Shown: in pieces, positions 1 through 9,873 of the stretch
How positions within the stretch are numbered: the first letter of the stretch is position 1
Layout of the letters: every line of letters begins with the position of its first letter
Assembly (NCBI RefSeq): GCF_011927785.1
Contig: NZ_JAATJK010000001.1
Span: 868,001 to 932,000 of the forward strand
From: Micromonospora profundi
GTDB lineage: Bacteria > Actinomycetota > Actinomycetes > Mycobacteriales > Micromonosporaceae
DNA length: 64,000 nt
Direction: 5' to 3'
The notes under the pieces: model-generated
Database searches by the model: none
What the model was told of the DNA's origin: nothing
What the model saw: only the letters and a program-made list of their open reading frames with translations
Position numbers and translations under genes: made by a program

Positions 1-1
1 T

Positions 2-3000
2 CCGGCCGCCGGTGACCCGCCACTCACCCTGCACGATGCGTTCACCCAGCAGGTAGCCCGCACGCCCGACGCTGTCGCCGTGCAGGACTCCCGTCGAACG
101 CTTACCTATCGGCAGCTCGACGAGCGCTCCAACCAGATGGCCCACTACCTGCGGGACCGGGCGGTGTGCGCCGGGGACATGGTCGGCATCCGGCTCGGCC
201 GGTCCGTCGACCTGGCCGTGGCGATGCTGGGCATCCTCAAGGCCGGGGCGGCGTACCTTCCGCTCGATCCCGCCTACCCGGCCGACCGTACGGCCTTCAT
301 GCTCCAGGACAGCGCGGCCCGGATGGTGGTGACCGCCGCCGAGCTGGCCGCGCTCGACGAGCGGCCGGTGTCCGCTGTGGACGGGCCGCCGGTGCCACCC
401 GACGCCTCGGCGTACGTGCTGTACACGTCGGGTTCGACCGGCATGCCGAAGGGCGTGCTGCTCACCCACGACAGCGCGGTGACGATGGTGACCTGGGTCC
501 GGCGGACGTTCGCGCCGGCCCACCTGTCCCGGGTGCTCGCGTCCACGTCGATCTGCTTCGACGTGTCGGTTCCCGAGTTCTTCGCGCCGCTGTGCGCGGG
601 CGGCACCGCGGTGATCGTCGACAACGCCCTCTCGCTGCTCGCCGACGTACCGGACGTGACGATGATGAGCGTCGTACCGTCTGCCGCGAAGGCGCTCGTC
701 GAGGTGGAGGCCCTGCCCCGCAGTGTGCGGGTGGTGGGCCTGGGCGGCGAGGCGATCACCGGGACCCTTGTGGACGACCTCTACGCCACAGGGCACATCG
801 AGGCCGTGATCAACCTCTACGGTCCGACCGAGGACACCACCTACTCGACGTACGCCCGGCTCCGGCCCGGCGAGCAGCCGCCTCCGATCGGCGCGCTGCT
901 GCCGGACGCGCGCGCGTACGTCCTGGACCGGGCGTTGCGTCAGGTGCCGGTCGGCGCGGTCGGGGAGCTGTACCTGGCCGGGCGTGGCTTGAGCCGCGGC
1001 TACATCAACCGGTCCGGGCTGACCGCCGCCCGGTACGTCGCCGACCCGTTCGCGACAGCGCCCGGCGACCGCATGTACCGGACCGGCGACCTGGTGCGCT
1101 ACCGCTCCGACGGTGCCCTGCTCTACCTGGGTCGGCAGGACTTCCAGGTCAAGGTGCGGGGGCAGCGGATCGAACTCGGCGAGGTGGAGACCACGCTGCA
1201 GAACCATCCCGACGTCCGCGACGCTGTGGTCGCGCTGTACGGCGACCGTCTGGTCGGCTACCTGGTGGCGCGCCCAGCAGACGGCATCGACCTGGACGGG
1301 GTGCGGGCGTACCTGCGCCGGACGCTGCCGGTCGTCATGGTCCCGGGCAGCCTGGTGGTGCTCGACGAACTGCCGCACACACCCAATGGCAAGGTCGATC
1401 GTCTGGCGTTGCCGCCGCCGGCCGATCCGACAAGTGGTGCTCAGAGCGATCCGCCGCGCGGCGCCGACGAGGAACTGGTCGCCGAGGTGTGGCAGCAGGT
1501 TCTCGAACTCGACCGCGTCGGGCGGGACGACGATTTCTTCGACCTCGGCGGGGACTCCCTGCTGGCCGGTCAGGTGCTCGGCCGGCTGCGCGCGCGGGCC
1601 GGCTCGTCACTGCCGCTGCGGCTGGTCTTCGAGAACTCGCGCCTGTCCGACCTGGCGGCAGCGCTGCCCGCACCGGCGGAAGGCCCGCCGGACCCGACCG
1701 ACCGCCCGGAGGTGTCGCCACGGCCGGCTGACGAACCACCGGTCCTATCGTTCGACCAGGAGCGGTTGTGGCTGGAATCCCAGATCCGGCCCGGTGCCGC
1801 CTACCACGTGCACGGCCGCCTGCGGCTGCGCGGAGCGCTTGACGTCGCGGCGCTGGAGCGCAGTGTCCGGGCGATCGTCGACCGGCACGAGATCCTTCGG
1901 ACGACGTTCCCGGTGGTCCGCGGCCAGGCCGTGCCACACGTGGCGCCGCCCGACCCGGCCTGGCGGATCGACCGGGCCGACGCCGACCGGCCGGAGGTGG
2001 CCGAGCGGCTCGCGGACGACCAGGCGGCCACGCCGTTCGACCTCGCTCGGGGACCGTTGTTCCGCTGCCTGCTGGTTCGCCAGAGCGACACCGATCACCT
2101 GGTGAGCATCACGATCCACCACGTCATCTCCGACGCGTGGTCGGTAGGCCTGTTCCTGCGCGAGCTGTCCGCCCTGTACGCGGTCGGCGGGGACACCGCA
2201 GCCGCCGAGCTGCCAGCCCTGCGCGTCCAGTACGGGGACTACGCCGCATGGCAGCGACGGTGGCTGACCGCCGAGCGGCGCGCGGCCCAGGTCGACTACT
2301 GGCGCGACCGGCTGGCCGGGGCGCCGGCGGCGGTGGACCTGCCGACGGCACGCCGTCGATCTCCGGCTCAGGGCGCTGTCGGTGGCCGGGTCCGGGCAAC
2401 GCTGGGCTCCGCCGACGCCGCGGCGTTGAGGCGGCTGTGCCGGGAGCACGAGGTGACGCCGTTCATGGCCACTGTCGCGCTGTTCTCCACCGTGCTGCAC
2501 CGCTGGTCCGGCCAGGACGACCTGGTCATCGGCGTCGCGGTGAACACCCGCCGCGATGCCGGGGTGGACGCGCTGCTCGGCCTGTTCGTCAACACCGTCC
2601 CGGTGCGGATCGACCTCGGCGGCGCTCCCGGCTTCGACGAGCTGCTGCGCCGGGTCCGCCGGGCGTGCATCGACGACTGCGTCAACCACGGCGAAACGCA
2701 GATCAACCTCCTGCTCCGGGAGCTGCCGGTGGTCCGCGACCCGTCGCGTACGCCGTTGTTCCAGACGCTCGTGAGCATGATCGACACGGCCGAGGGCAGG
2801 TTCCGGCTGCCCGGCGTCGAGGTGGAGGGCGTGGAACCGCCACCCCAGCCGGGCAAGGTCGATCTCAACCTGAACGTGCACGAGGGCGGGGACGGCACCG
2901 GCGAGTTCCGGCTCGAACTGCTCTACCACGCCGACCGCTACGACACCGCCGCGATGCAGGCGTTCCTGGACCAGATCGCCGCGTTGCTGCCTGCGGTGGC

Positions 3001-4159
3001 CGCCGATCCGACAGGCGGCATCCTCGACTACGAGCTGTCCGGCTCACCGGCCGCCGTTGGTCCGGCCGCGACAGTGGCCGCCGAGCCTCGTACCGTCGGG
3101 GAGCCTCGGGCGGAGCGGGCGCCGGACCGCGTCGCGGTTGTCGACGGGGAGCGGGAGTGGACCGACCGGCAGCTCGCGGACGCGGTCGCCGATCCGGCCG
3201 GACCGGATCGCCCGGCTGCCGGCAGCAGGCTGGCGGCACTGATCGCCGCGCTCCGGCAAACCGCCGACACGGACGCGGCCGGCACCGCCGAGCCCGCCGA
3301 CTGGGCTGTCGATCGGTTCGGCCTGACGGGCGAGGACCGGCTCGCCGTCGTGTCCGGCCCGCCCGGTCTCGCGGCGTCGGCGCTGTCCTCGGCGGTGGCC
3401 GCCGGGGCTGTGCTGCATCTGCCGGCCGACGACGAGCCCGATGCGTTGCTGGACTGGCTACGGACCACAGCCGTGACAGCTGTGTACCTCACCCCGCCGT
3501 CGCTGCGGGCGCTGACCTCGCACCTGGCGCAGGCGGCGCTGCCGCACCTGCGGTACGCGTTCGTGGCCAACCGTGGTGACCTGACCGCACAGGACGTGGA
3601 GCGGCTCCGACCGCTGGCACCCGGCTGCCAGGTGGTCGGCGTCTACTGCGGACCGCCGACGGGCCGACCGCTGGCCGGCTACCCCGTCCCGGCGACATGG
3701 ACGGCGGCCACGGCCCCGCTGCGCGTACCGATCGGCACGGAACTGGCCGGCGCGTTGGACGTACGCAACCGGGCCGGGCGGCCGGCGGCCGTCGGCGAGG
3801 TGGGCGAACTCCACGTCGGCGAGCTGACCACCGGTCAGCTGGCCCGGCGGCGGCCCGACGGCGTGCTCGACTTCGCCGGCGGTGGGCCGGCGTCCGCACC
3901 GTTCGCCGATCCGCTGGAGACGCTCACGGCCCTGCGCGACCTGCCCGACGTGGACGACGCGCTGGTGGACGGATCGGCGACCGCGTACGTCGTCGGCACC
4001 GACGGCACCGTCGACCTCGGCCGCCTGCGCCAGCACCTTGTCACGCGGCTGCCGGAGCACCTGATCCCCAAGCGGACCGTCGTGGTCGCCCGGCTCCCGC
4101 TCACCGTCGACGGTGAGTACGACCCGGACTCGTTGCCCGATGCCCCCCTACCGAAATGA
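2..4159 (+). CDS. NRPS, 5'-partial: A-PCP-C plus degenerate A domain
   Basis: The frame is open to the left edge and already encodes the start of an A domain ([18 protein letters not shown]) before the first ATG at 80, so the true start lies outside the window. Domain order is A (about 30-1430, core [12 protein letters not shown]10 Lys in NGKVDR), PCP (LGGDSL, Ser codon 1556-1558), and an LCL-like C domain (about 1740-3030, HHVISDAW at 2117). The remainder (about 3090-4156) is A-like but lacks the A3 core, has a broken A5, and has Glu in the A10 Lys position (DGEYD). No carrier or thioesterase follows it. My eye-read specificity code of the intact A domain is D-V-P-S-G-G-L-T-Y-K, which I cannot match to a known substrate. 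The last C domain therefore probably takes its acceptor from a carrier in trans. It sits 10 bp upstream of the first halogenase and is probably co-translated with it. Confidence 0.93.
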   Translation, partial: PAAGDPPLTLHDAFTQQVARTPDAVAVQDSRRTLTYRQLDERSNQMAHYLRDRAVCAGDMVGIRLGRSVDLAVAMLGILKAGAAYLPLDPAYPADRTAFMLQDSAARMVVTAAELAALDERPVSAVDGPPVPPDASAYVLYTSGSTGMPKGVLLTHDSAVTMVTWVRRTFAPAHLSRVLASTSICFDVSVPEFFAPLCAGGTAVIVDNALSLLADVPDVTMMSVVPSAAKALVEVEALPRSVRVVGLGGEAITGTLVDDLYATGHIEAVINLYGPTEDTTYSTYARLRPGEQPPPIGALLPDARAYVLDRALRQVPVGAVGELYLAGRGLSRGYINRSGLTAARYVADPFATAPGDRMYRTGDLVRYRSDGALLYLGRQDFQVKVRGQRIELGEVETTLQNHPDVRDAVVALYGDRLVGYLVARPADGIDLDGVRAYLRRTLPVVMVPGSLVVLDELPHTPNGKVDRLALPPPADPTSGAQSDPPRGADEELVAEVWQQVLELDRVGRDDDFFDLGGDSLLAGQVLGRLRARAGSSLPLRLVFENSRLSDLAAALPAPAEGPPDPTDRPEVSPRPADEPPVLSFDQERLWLESQIRPGAAYHVHGRLRLRGALDVAALERSVRAIVDRHEILRTTFPVVRGQAVPHVAPPDPAWRIDRADADRPEVAERLADDQAATPFDLARGPLFRCLLVRQSDTDHLVSITIHHVISDAWSVGLFLRELSALYAVGGDTAAAELPALRVQYGDYAAWQRRWLTAERRAAQVDYWRDRLAGAPAAVDLPTARRRSPAQGAVGGRVRATLGSADAAALRRLCREHEVTPFMATVALFSTVLHRWSGQDDLVIGVAVNTRRDAGVDALLGLFVNTVPVRIDLGGAPGFDELLRRVRRACIDDCVNHGETQINLLLRELPVVRDPSRTPLFQTLVSMIDTAEGRFRLPGVEVEGVEPPPQPGKVDLNLNVHEGGDGTGEFRLELLYHADRYDTAAMQAFLDQIAALLPAVAADPTGGILDYELSGSPAAVGPAATVAAEPRTVGEPRAERAPDRVAVVDGEREWTDRQLADAVADPAGPDRPAAGSRLAALIAALRQTADTDAAGTAEPADWAVDRFGLTGEDRLAVVSGPPGLAASALSSAVAAGAVLHLPADDEPDALLDWLRTTAVTAVYLTPPSLRALTSHLAQAALPHLRYAFVANRGDLTAQDVERLRPLAPGCQVVGVYCGPPTGRPLAGYPVPATWTAATAPLRVPIGTELAGALDVRNRAGRPAAVGEVGELHVGELTTGQLARRRPDGVLDFAGGGPASAPFADPLETLTALRDLPDVDDALVDGSATAYVVGTDGTVDLGRLRQHLVTRLPEHLIPKRTVVVARLPLTVDGEYDPDSLPDAPLPK

Positions 4160-4169
4160 GCGAGCAGCC

Positions 4170-5141
4170 ATGACCGACATCGCCCGCGCACAGTTCGCGC
4201 TCACCGACGAGCAGCAGGAGACGTTCTGGCGGCAGGGCTTCTTCGGCCCGTTCCGCGTCCTGGACGAGGACGAGATGGTGCGCACCTGGCGGTCGGAGCG
4301 GCTGTCCGTGCTGGATCGGCGCAACGCCGTCTACCCCGAGAACACGGCGGTGTCGGGCAACACCAACATCTCCAACTACGACAGGCACCTGGACAACGGC
4401 TTCCTTGCCGACCTGGTCACCGACCCGCGGATCACCGACCGGGTGGCAAGCGTGATCGGGCCGGACGTGCTGTGCTGGCGTACCGAGTTCTTCCCGAAGT
4501 ACCCCGGCGACGAGGGCACCGACTGGCACCAGGCCGACACGTTCGCGAACGCCTCCGGCAAGCCGCAGATCGTCTGGCCCGAGGACGCCGAGTTCGGTGG
4601 CACCATCACGGTCTGGACGGCCTTCACCGAGGCCACGACCGACAACGGCTGCCTCGAGTTCATCCCCGGCTCGTACACGCGGATGAACTACGACGAGTCC
4701 AAGGTGATGGAGTACTCGCCGGACACGATCAACAACGCGACGAAGAGCGGCAAGAAGCGCGGCTTCTTCGGCTACGACTACCGGCAGCTCCAGGTCGACC
4801 CGGACTTCCGGCCGGACGAGTCCAAGGCCGTGCCGATGGTCATGCGGCCGGGCGAGGCGGTGATGTTCTGGTCGACGCTGATGCACGCGTCGTACCCGCA
4901 CTCCGGCAAGACCGACGCGATGCGGCTCGGCTTCGCAGCCCGGTACGTGCCGACCTCCGTGCACGTCTACCCGGACACCGACGTGGTGGAGGAGTACGGG
5001 GGAACGGTGAGCCTCGACCGGTACGGCGCCGTTCTGGTCAGTGGCGAGAACCGCTACGACCACAACCGCATCGCCACGCACACCACGACCGGGCGCCCGT
5101 TCCGCCTGCCCACGTCCCCGCCCGGTCCGGCCGGCCGGTGA
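4170..5141 (+). CDS. SyrB2-type non-heme Fe(II)/2-oxoglutarate halogenase 1
   Basis: This 323-residue protein closely resembles SyrB2 (310 residues), which chlorinates the methyl group of carrier-bound threonine in syringomycin biosynthesis. The iron-binding motif [14 protein letters not shown] has His120-Gln-Ala122, where hydroxylases carry Asp or Glu. Ala leaves a coordination site for chloride and is diagnostic of this halogenase class. The second iron ligand is His239 ([10 protein letters not shown]) and the 2-oxoglutarate-binding Arg is Arg258 (GFAARYV). Automatic annotation would probably call it phytanoyl-CoA dioxygenase. The start ATG lies 10 bp after the NRPS stop, so it belongs to the NRPS transcript rather than to the threonine cassette. 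Its substrate should be an aminoacyl group on a carrier protein; which residue it chlorinates is not visible. Confidence 0.93.
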   Translation: MTDIARAQFALTDEQQETFWRQGFFGPFRVLDEDEMVRTWRSERLSVLDRRNAVYPENTAVSGNTNISNYDRHLDNGFLADLVTDPRITDRVASVIGPDVLCWRTEFFPKYPGDEGTDWHQADTFANASGKPQIVWPEDAEFGGTITVWTAFTEATTDNGCLEFIPGSYTRMNYDESKVMEYSPDTINNATKSGKKRGFFGYDYRQLQVDPDFRPDESKAVPMVMRPGEAVMFWSTLMHASYPHSGKTDAMRLGFAARYVPTSVHVYPDTDVVEEYGGTVSLDRYGAVLVSGENRYDHNRIATHTTTGRPFRLPTSPPGPAGR

Positions 5142-5152
5142 CTCCGGCGCGG

Positions 5153-5896
5153 TCAGGAGTCGATCGGGCTCCGGCCGCGCCAGAGCCGTCCGGTCGGACC
5201 GTCGTCCGGCAGGGTGGCGAGCCATACCGCGGTGTCGGCTGACGTCGAGGCGTCCAGCGGCCCACTACCGCCGGCCTGGTCGGCGCCTGCCTCCGGGCAG
5301 CACGCGTTGACCAGGATCCCGTCGCCGGCCAGCTCGTCGGCGAACACGCGGGTCAGCGCGTTGACGGCGGACATCGAGACGCGGCTCGCCCATGCTGCGC
5401 GGGGGTCGGCGGCCGACCCGGACGAGACGTTGACGATCCGTCCGTAGCCGGCGGCGCGCATCAACGGCAGGACCCCCTGGACAAGCCGCCACGGACCGAA
5501 CAGGTTGGTCTCCAGCGTCCGGCGGACCAGTTCCAGGTCGACGCTCGCCGCGGCCGCGTCGTCGTCGAACAACGCGTCGGCGTTGTTCACCAGCACATCG
5601 CACCGGCCGAGGCGCCGGTTCACCCAGGTCACGAGCCAGGCGACGCTGTCCGCGTCGCTGACGTCCACCTGGCGTACCGCCACCCGGTCGGCGAGGCCGC
5701 CCAACCGTTCGATCGCCGCGCGACCGTCCTCGGCGACGCGACAGGTGAGCACCACGCGCATGTCCAGCTCGGCTAGCCGCCGGACCAGCTCCAGGCCGAG
5801 TCCGCGGTTTCCTCCCATGACGACTGCGACCCTGTCCGGGGCCAATGTGTGAACCATCCTCCCGCGTTGGCCTGCGTACGGGCCCGACTCGTGCAC
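5153..5896 (-). CDS. SDR-fold protein lacking catalytic Tyr and Lys
   Basis: This is a Rossmann-fold short-chain dehydrogenase homologue of 247 residues from a GTG start (AGGA about 5 nt upstream); a later ATG at 5857 is possible but has no spaced ribosome site. The N-terminal nucleotide-binding turn is present (GGNRGLG), as are DVLVNNA and the catalytic-Ser region (NVSSGSA). The usual Y-x-x-x-K is replaced: in ASRVSMSAVNALTR the Tyr is Ser171 and the Lys is Met175, while the flanking residues still align well with active homologues. It is the last gene of the leftward cluster operon, 59 bp after the dehydratase-like gene, and ends 11 bp from the convergent halogenase. It may be a pseudoenzyme, a binding or scaffold protein, or use different chemistry. 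I do not assign a reaction. Confidence 0.85.
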   Translation of the reverse strand: MHESGPYAGQRGRMVHTLAPDRVAVVMGGNRGLGLELVRRLAELDMRVVLTCRVAEDGRAAIERLGGLADRVAVRQVDVSDADSVAWLVTWVNRRLGRCDVLVNNADALFDDDAAAASVDLELVRRTLETNLFGPWRLVQGVLPLMRAAGYGRIVNVSSGSAADPRAAWASRVSMSAVNALTRVFADELAGDGILVNACCPEAGADQAGGSGPLDASTSADTAVWLATLPDDGPTGRLWRGRSPIDS

Positions 5897-5955
5897 TTGA
5901 TCCTGAAGGGCCGGCCCGACCGGAACACGTCACCGAATGCGGCGACCTCCCGGCG

Positions 5956-6987
5956 CTATCCGCCCGTCACCAGCTGCGGGCGGTTCACCTCGCGCCCGAC
6001 GTACCTGCCGGTCCGTTCGAGGATCTCGCCGTACCGGTGGATGTCGTTGTTTCCCCCGGAGAGCACGCACACCACAGGCCCGCGGAGCGGGCTGCGCAGC
6101 GGCATCCGCAACGCGGCGCTCGCGAGCGCTCCGGCCGGTTCGGCGATGATGCCGTCGGTCTGGTACAGGTCGACCATCTCGGCGCAGACCGCGTCCTCGG
6201 GCACGGACACCAGCTCGTCCAGCAGGTCGCGCACGACCCGGTAACCGATCCGCCCTACCGACGGAACGGCGGCGCCGTCGACGAACGTGTCGATCGGACG
6301 CAGCGCGGTGGGCCCGCCGTGGTCGAGTGCGGCCCGCATGCTCGCCGCGCCCGCCGGTTCGGCGCCGATGACCGTCACGCCCGGCAGCCTGTGCTTGAGC
6401 CACGTCAGCATTCCCGCTACCAGCCCGCCGCCGCCGACCGGAACGATCACCGTGCCGACGCCGCCGCCGAGCTGCTCGACCACCTCGACAGCGACTGTGG
6501 CCTGCCCGGCCACGACAGCGGGATTGTCGAACGGGTGCACGTAGGCGCCACCGGTGCGTTCGCAGTCCTCCAGCGCGGCGGTTGTGGTGGCGGCGAAGTC
6601 GGCGCCGGCCACGACGACGGTGCGCACCACGCCGTCGCCAAGCGACGCGATGCGTTCCCGCTTCTGCCGAGTCACAGTGGCCGGCAGGAACACGCGCCCG
6701 GGAACGGCCAGCTGCCGGCACGTGAACGCGACGCCCTGTCCGTGGTTGCCCGCGCTCGCGCAGACCACACCGTGGGCGCGCTGGCCCGCGGTGAGTGAGG
6801 CGATCGCGTTGTACGCGCCACGGACCTTGTACGAGCGGCACAGCTGGAGATCCTCGCGCTTGAGCCACACGGGTACGCCGGCGGCGGCGCTCAGGCGCGC
6901 GTTCGGATCGAGGGGAGTACGGCGTACCACGGGTCGCAGCACCTCGGCGGCCCACGTGATCGACGCGACGGACGGCTCACCGTTCAT
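5956..6987 (-). CDS. Threonine dehydratase-like PLP enzyme (fold type II)
   Basis: It resembles the catalytic part of threonine ammonia-lyase IlvA. PLP would form a Schiff base with Lys54 in RSYKVRGAYNA, and the phosphate-binding glycine loop is PVGGGGLVAG. At 343 residues it lacks the C-terminal ACT-like regulatory domain of biosynthetic IlvA (about 510 residues), so isoleucine feedback is not expected. It overlaps the GNAT gene by 11 bp and lies in the same operon as the threonine-loading and chlorinating genes. Possible roles are making 2-oxobutyrate (hence 2-aminobutyrate) as a building block, or breaking down free threonine or chlorothreonine as self-protection. It could also be a serine/threonine dehydratase of primary metabolism recruited to the cluster. 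The family is clear; the role is inferred. Confidence 0.85.
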   Translation of the reverse strand: MNGEPSVASITWAAEVLRPVVRRTPLDPNARLSAAAGVPVWLKREDLQLCRSYKVRGAYNAIASLTAGQRAHGVVCASAGNHGQGVAFTCRQLAVPGRVFLPATVTRQKRERIASLGDGVVRTVVVAGADFAATTTAALEDCERTGGAYVHPFDNPAVVAGQATVAVEVVEQLGGGVGTVIVPVGGGGLVAGMLTWLKHRLPGVTVIGAEPAGAASMRAALDHGGPTALRPIDTFVDGAAVPSVGRIGYRVVRDLLDELVSVPEDAVCAEMVDLYQTDGIIAEPAGALASAALRMPLRSPLRGPVVCVLSGGNNDIHRYGEILERTGRYVGREVNRPQLVTGG

Positions 6988-7579
6988 GTCGCCTCGTCGG
7001 CGGAGACGTCGCCGGAACCTCCTTGCGCATCACACAGTGGCTCTTGCCCTTGGGCCGGATGTAGGCGAATCCCGCCTGCTCGAACAGGCTGCGCGTGGCG
7101 TTGTAGAGGAAGGAGGCCGAGGTCTTCTTCCCGGCGGTGTCCTGGGGGTAGGACTCCACGAGCCCGCCGCCGCCCTGCGCGATCAGGCTGAGGGCTCCGT
7201 CGAGCGCGACCCGGGACACGCCTTTGCGACGGTAGTCGCGGTCGACGAAGAAGCAGGTGATCCGGTGGTCCGGCAGGATGTCGAGTTCGGCAAGGTACTG
7301 CTTGCCGTGCTGGACGTTCGGCAGTTCGTCAGGCGTGCCGTACTCGCACCAGGCGACTGCCGCGTCATCGTCGAACACCAGTGCGGCGTGGGCCCGTCCC
7401 TCGTTGACCAGCCGCTGTTTGAGACTGCGGTTGACCTCGGCGCCCTGTCCCCGCTCGGCACAGGAGGGGTGGAAGTAGATGCACCAGCAGCCGCCCCATA
7501 CCCCGTTGTGCTTCTCGACGAGCCGTGCGAACGCGTCCCACGTGTCCGGACCGAGCGGTTTGACAGTGAAGTCGCTCAT
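6977..7579 (-). CDS. GNAT-family N-acetyltransferase
   Basis: A 200-residue GNAT-fold protein. The acetyl-CoA-binding region lies around VDRDYRRKGVSRVAL (an R/Q-x-x-G-x-G/A-like loop written RRKGVS), and the C-terminal part (SLFEQAGFAYI) is typical of the fold. Start ATG 7579 was chosen because GGAGGA stands 5 nt upstream; a Met four codons earlier lacks such a site. It sits between the Cys acyltransferase and the dehydratase-like gene, overlapping the latter by 11 bp, which implies translational coupling. Acetylation of a toxic chlorinated amino acid or of the product as self-resistance is possible, but nothing in the sequence fixes the substrate. Confidence 0.85.
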   Translation of the reverse strand: MSDFTVKPLGPDTWDAFARLVEKHNGVWGGCWCIYFHPSCAERGQGAEVNRSLKQRLVNEGRAHAALVFDDDAAVAWCEYGTPDELPNVQHGKQYLAELDILPDHRITCFFVDRDYRRKGVSRVALDGALSLIAQGGGGLVESYPQDTAGKKTSASFLYNATRSLFEQAGFAYIRPKGKSHCVMRKEVPATSPPTRRHER

Positions 7580-7611
7580 GGTGTCCTCCATTGACGAGAA
7601 TTCACCCGATG

Positions 7612-8841
7612 CTAGGCGTGGGCCACGTCCCCCCGCGTGGTCGGATGCGCGATGAAGTCGGCGGCCGCCTGCATCAGGGCGGTGCTGTCGGCGTGGAACA
7701 GGGAGGCGTGGTCGCCGTGCGGTTCCATCCGCAGGCGTGCGTTCGGCAGGCCCTCGGCCAGCTGCCGCGAACCCTGCGGGTGCGCGGTCTCGTCGTCCTC
7801 GCTCGTGACCACGAGCGTGGGCTGTCTGACGTGAGTGAGGTACTGCTCCACGTCGGTACGGGCGAGGGCGCCGTTGAGCCGGCAGTACCTGTAGAAGAGT
7901 TCGGCGCTGGTGTAGGGGTACAGCACCAGATGCGCCACCTCGGCGGGCGTGCTGGTGAGCGCCACCTGCCAGAAGGCTGCCTGGACCGACCGCGCGGCGG
8001 CCCGGCTGTGTGCGGCGATGGTCATCAGCTCGATCAGGTCGTTCTGGAACCGGGTTCGCGGCGAGCCGCAGGCGAACTCGTAGGCGCCGTGCCACAGGCT
8101 GAGCGACAGGATCCGTTCGGGCCGGCTCGCCGCGGCGGCCAGGCCGATCACCGCACCGCCGCAGAGGCCCACCACGTGCGCGTCGGCCACCCCGTAGTGG
8201 TCCATGACGGTGAACAGGTCGGCGGCCTGCGCGGCGGTGTCGACGGCGTAGTCGTCACTGTGGTCGGCGGCCCCGAACAGACCCCGGCTCTCCCAGGCCA
8301 GGACCCGGCGGTCCCGCGCCAGGAAGCGCATCCACGACTCCGCGAGCGCGGCGGGCATTCCGCAGGCGGGTACGACGACGACAGTCTCGCCGGGAGGCCC
8401 GGCGCTGTACACGTTGAGCGGGAGTCCGTCGTGCGAGCGTGTGCTCTGCCGGCTGAAGAACCCGTCGAAGCTGTTCGCGACGGCCTCGGCGGTGATCCGG
8501 TCGATGTCGGTCAGCAGACCGTCCGGCATAGGCGTGACGGCGTCGACCAGGTCCGCCAGGGCCAGGCGGTCGCTCACCACGCGCTCGAAGACCTGAAGGT
8601 CGCCGGAGGCGACGTCGCGGCTCAGGGCGAGCGACGGGACGCCGGCCTGCCGGGCGACCCGTCCGAGGACCTGTTCGACGTCGTGCCACTGCCGGGCGGA
8701 CCAGCCGGTCGGTGCGCCGCTGGCGTCGCGGCCCTCCGCAACGACCCTGACCGGTCCACCCAGCCCTTCGACCAGGGGCCGGACCGACAGCACGGATCTC
8801 GCGAGCCGCGCCACCGCCGACCTCGCCTGCGCTTGCACCAT
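7612..8841 (-). CDS. SyrC/CmaE-like alpha/beta-hydrolase aminoacyltransferase, Cys nucleophile
   Basis: An alpha/beta-hydrolase of 409 residues whose nucleophile elbow is HVVGLCGGAV, with Cys227 where thioesterases have Ser. The rest of the triad is visible as Asp in VTSEDDETAHP and His in EPHGDHASLF. SyrC and CmaE share the Cys nucleophile and shuttle aminoacyl groups between carrier proteins in syringomycin and coronamic acid pathways. The length, with about 130 residues before the hydrolase fold, matches SyrC better than CmaE. It lies 79 bp downstream of halogenase 2 in the A-PCP-halogenase operon, so the likely job is moving chlorothreonine from the free PCP to the NRPS. Start ATG 8841 is preceded by AGAGAG; an in-frame upstream start at 8895 is less likely. 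Confidence 0.9.
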   Translation of the reverse strand: MVQAQARSAVARLARSVLSVRPLVEGLGGPVRVVAEGRDASGAPTGWSARQWHDVEQVLGRVARQAGVPSLALSRDVASGDLQVFERVVSDRLALADLVDAVTPMPDGLLTDIDRITAEAVANSFDGFFSRQSTRSHDGLPLNVYSAGPPGETVVVVPACGMPAALAESWMRFLARDRRVLAWESRGLFGAADHSDDYAVDTAAQAADLFTVMDHYGVADAHVVGLCGGAVIGLAAAASRPERILSLSLWHGAYEFACGSPRTRFQNDLIELMTIAAHSRAAARSVQAAFWQVALTSTPAEVAHLVLYPYTSAELFYRYCRLNGALARTDVEQYLTHVRQPTLVVTSEDDETAHPQGSRQLAEGLPNARLRMEPHGDHASLFHADSTALMQAAADFIAHPTTRGDVAHA

Positions 8842-8920
8842 CGGCCGACTCTCTCTGTGACGGCGGGGACCGGTGACCGGGCCGGAGACGTTCACCAGCC
8901 CGGCCGTTCCCGGTCGCGAT

Positions 8921-9871
8921 TCACCGAACCGGGAACTTGTGGCCCCGCGTCGTGGTGGTCACCTTGCGGTTGTGGGTGTACGTGTCGACGCCGGCCACCA
9001 GCACCGTGCCGTATTCCTGCAGGCTCACGCGACCGCCGTACTCGTCGACGTCGTCGGTGTCCGGGTAGACCTCCACACAGGTCGGAACGTACCGGCCGGC
9101 GAAGCCCAGGCGCATTCCCTTGTCCGGCGCGCTGTGGGGCTTGGACGCGTGCATCATTGTCGACCAGAACATCACGGCCTCACCCGGGCGCATGATCATC
9201 GAGACCGCCTGGTCCACCGGCGGCTTCCAGTCGGGGTCCTTCTGCAGCTCCCGGTAGTCGTAGCCGTAGAAGCCGCGGGTGACGCCGTCTTCCTTGCGCT
9301 GAGCGTTGATCTTGTCGGGCTGGTAGTGCATGCCCTTTGTCTCGTCGTAGTACATGGTGCGCTGTGTGCCGGGGATGAACTGCAGGCAGGCGGTTTCCTC
9401 GGTGGCCTCGGTGAACGCCGTCCACACAGTGAGGGTGCCGCCGTACTCCCTCTCCGCCTCGGGCCAGACGATCTGGGGCTTGCCCGACGCGAACGCGAAC
9501 GTGTCCGCCTGGTGCCAGTCGGTGCCTTCGTCGCCGGGGTACTTCGGGAAGAACTCGGAGCGCCAGCACAGCACGTTCGGGCCGAGCACTGCGGTGACCC
9601 GGTCCACGATCTCCGGCCGGCAGATGTGGTCGGCGAGGAACGTCGAGTCGAGGTGCCGGTCGTAGTTGGCGATGTTCGTGTTGCCCGCCTGGGCGTCGCC
9701 CTCGTCGTAGACAGCCTGGCTGCGGTCCATGAGGCGGAGCCGCTCCCGCTTCCAGAGGCGCTGCATCTCGTCTTCCTCGTACACCTTGAACGGCCCGAGG
9801 TAGCCGCGTTGATGGAACTGGGCGACCTCTTCCGGACTCGGCGTGAAGTTGCGTTCCAACGTGTTCGTCAT
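8921..9871 (-). CDS. SyrB2-type non-heme Fe(II)/2-oxoglutarate halogenase 2
   Basis: The second halogenase, 316 residues, is clearly paralogous to the one at 4170-5141. It also has His120-Gln-Ala122 ([14 protein letters not shown]), the distal His241 (MMHASKPHS) and the 2-oxoglutarate Arg260 (GFAGRYV). The start ATG 9871 lies 3 bp past the PCP stop with GGCGAGGG upstream; a TTG at 9877 overlapping the PCP stop is an alternative. It is immediately downstream of the Thr-specific A domain and its PCP, the same partnership as SyrB1/SyrB2. The inferred reaction is L-threonyl-S-PCP plus chloride, O2 and 2-oxoglutarate to 4-chloro-L-threonyl-S-PCP. Whether one or two chlorines are added cannot be told from sequence. 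Confidence 0.94.
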   Translation of the reverse strand: MTNTLERNFTPSPEEVAQFHQRGYLGPFKVYEEDEMQRLWKRERLRLMDRSQAVYDEGDAQAGNTNIANYDRHLDSTFLADHICRPEIVDRVTAVLGPNVLCWRSEFFPKYPGDEGTDWHQADTFAFASGKPQIVWPEAEREYGGTLTVWTAFTEATEETACLQFIPGTQRTMYYDETKGMHYQPDKINAQRKEDGVTRGFYGYDYRELQKDPDWKPPVDQAVSMIMRPGEAVMFWSTMMHASKPHSAPDKGMRLGFAGRYVPTCVEVYPDTDDVDEYGGRVSLQEYGTVLVAGVDTYTHNRKVTTTTRGHKFPVR

Positions 9872-9873
9872 CG

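Noticed and set aside
4170..5141. Label phytanoyl-CoA dioxygenase for the two Fe(II)/2-oxoglutarate proteins
   Set aside because: The Ala in His-Gln-Ala removes the carboxylate ligand needed by hydroxylases and matches SyrB2-type halogenases; the overall sequence also matches SyrB2 rather than PhyH.
7612..8841. Reading the alpha/beta-hydrolases as type II thioesterases or peroxidases
   Set aside because: The nucleophile is Cys in GLCGG or GLCAG, as in SyrC/CmaE-type aminoacyltransferases; neighbouring A, PCP and halogenase support transfer.
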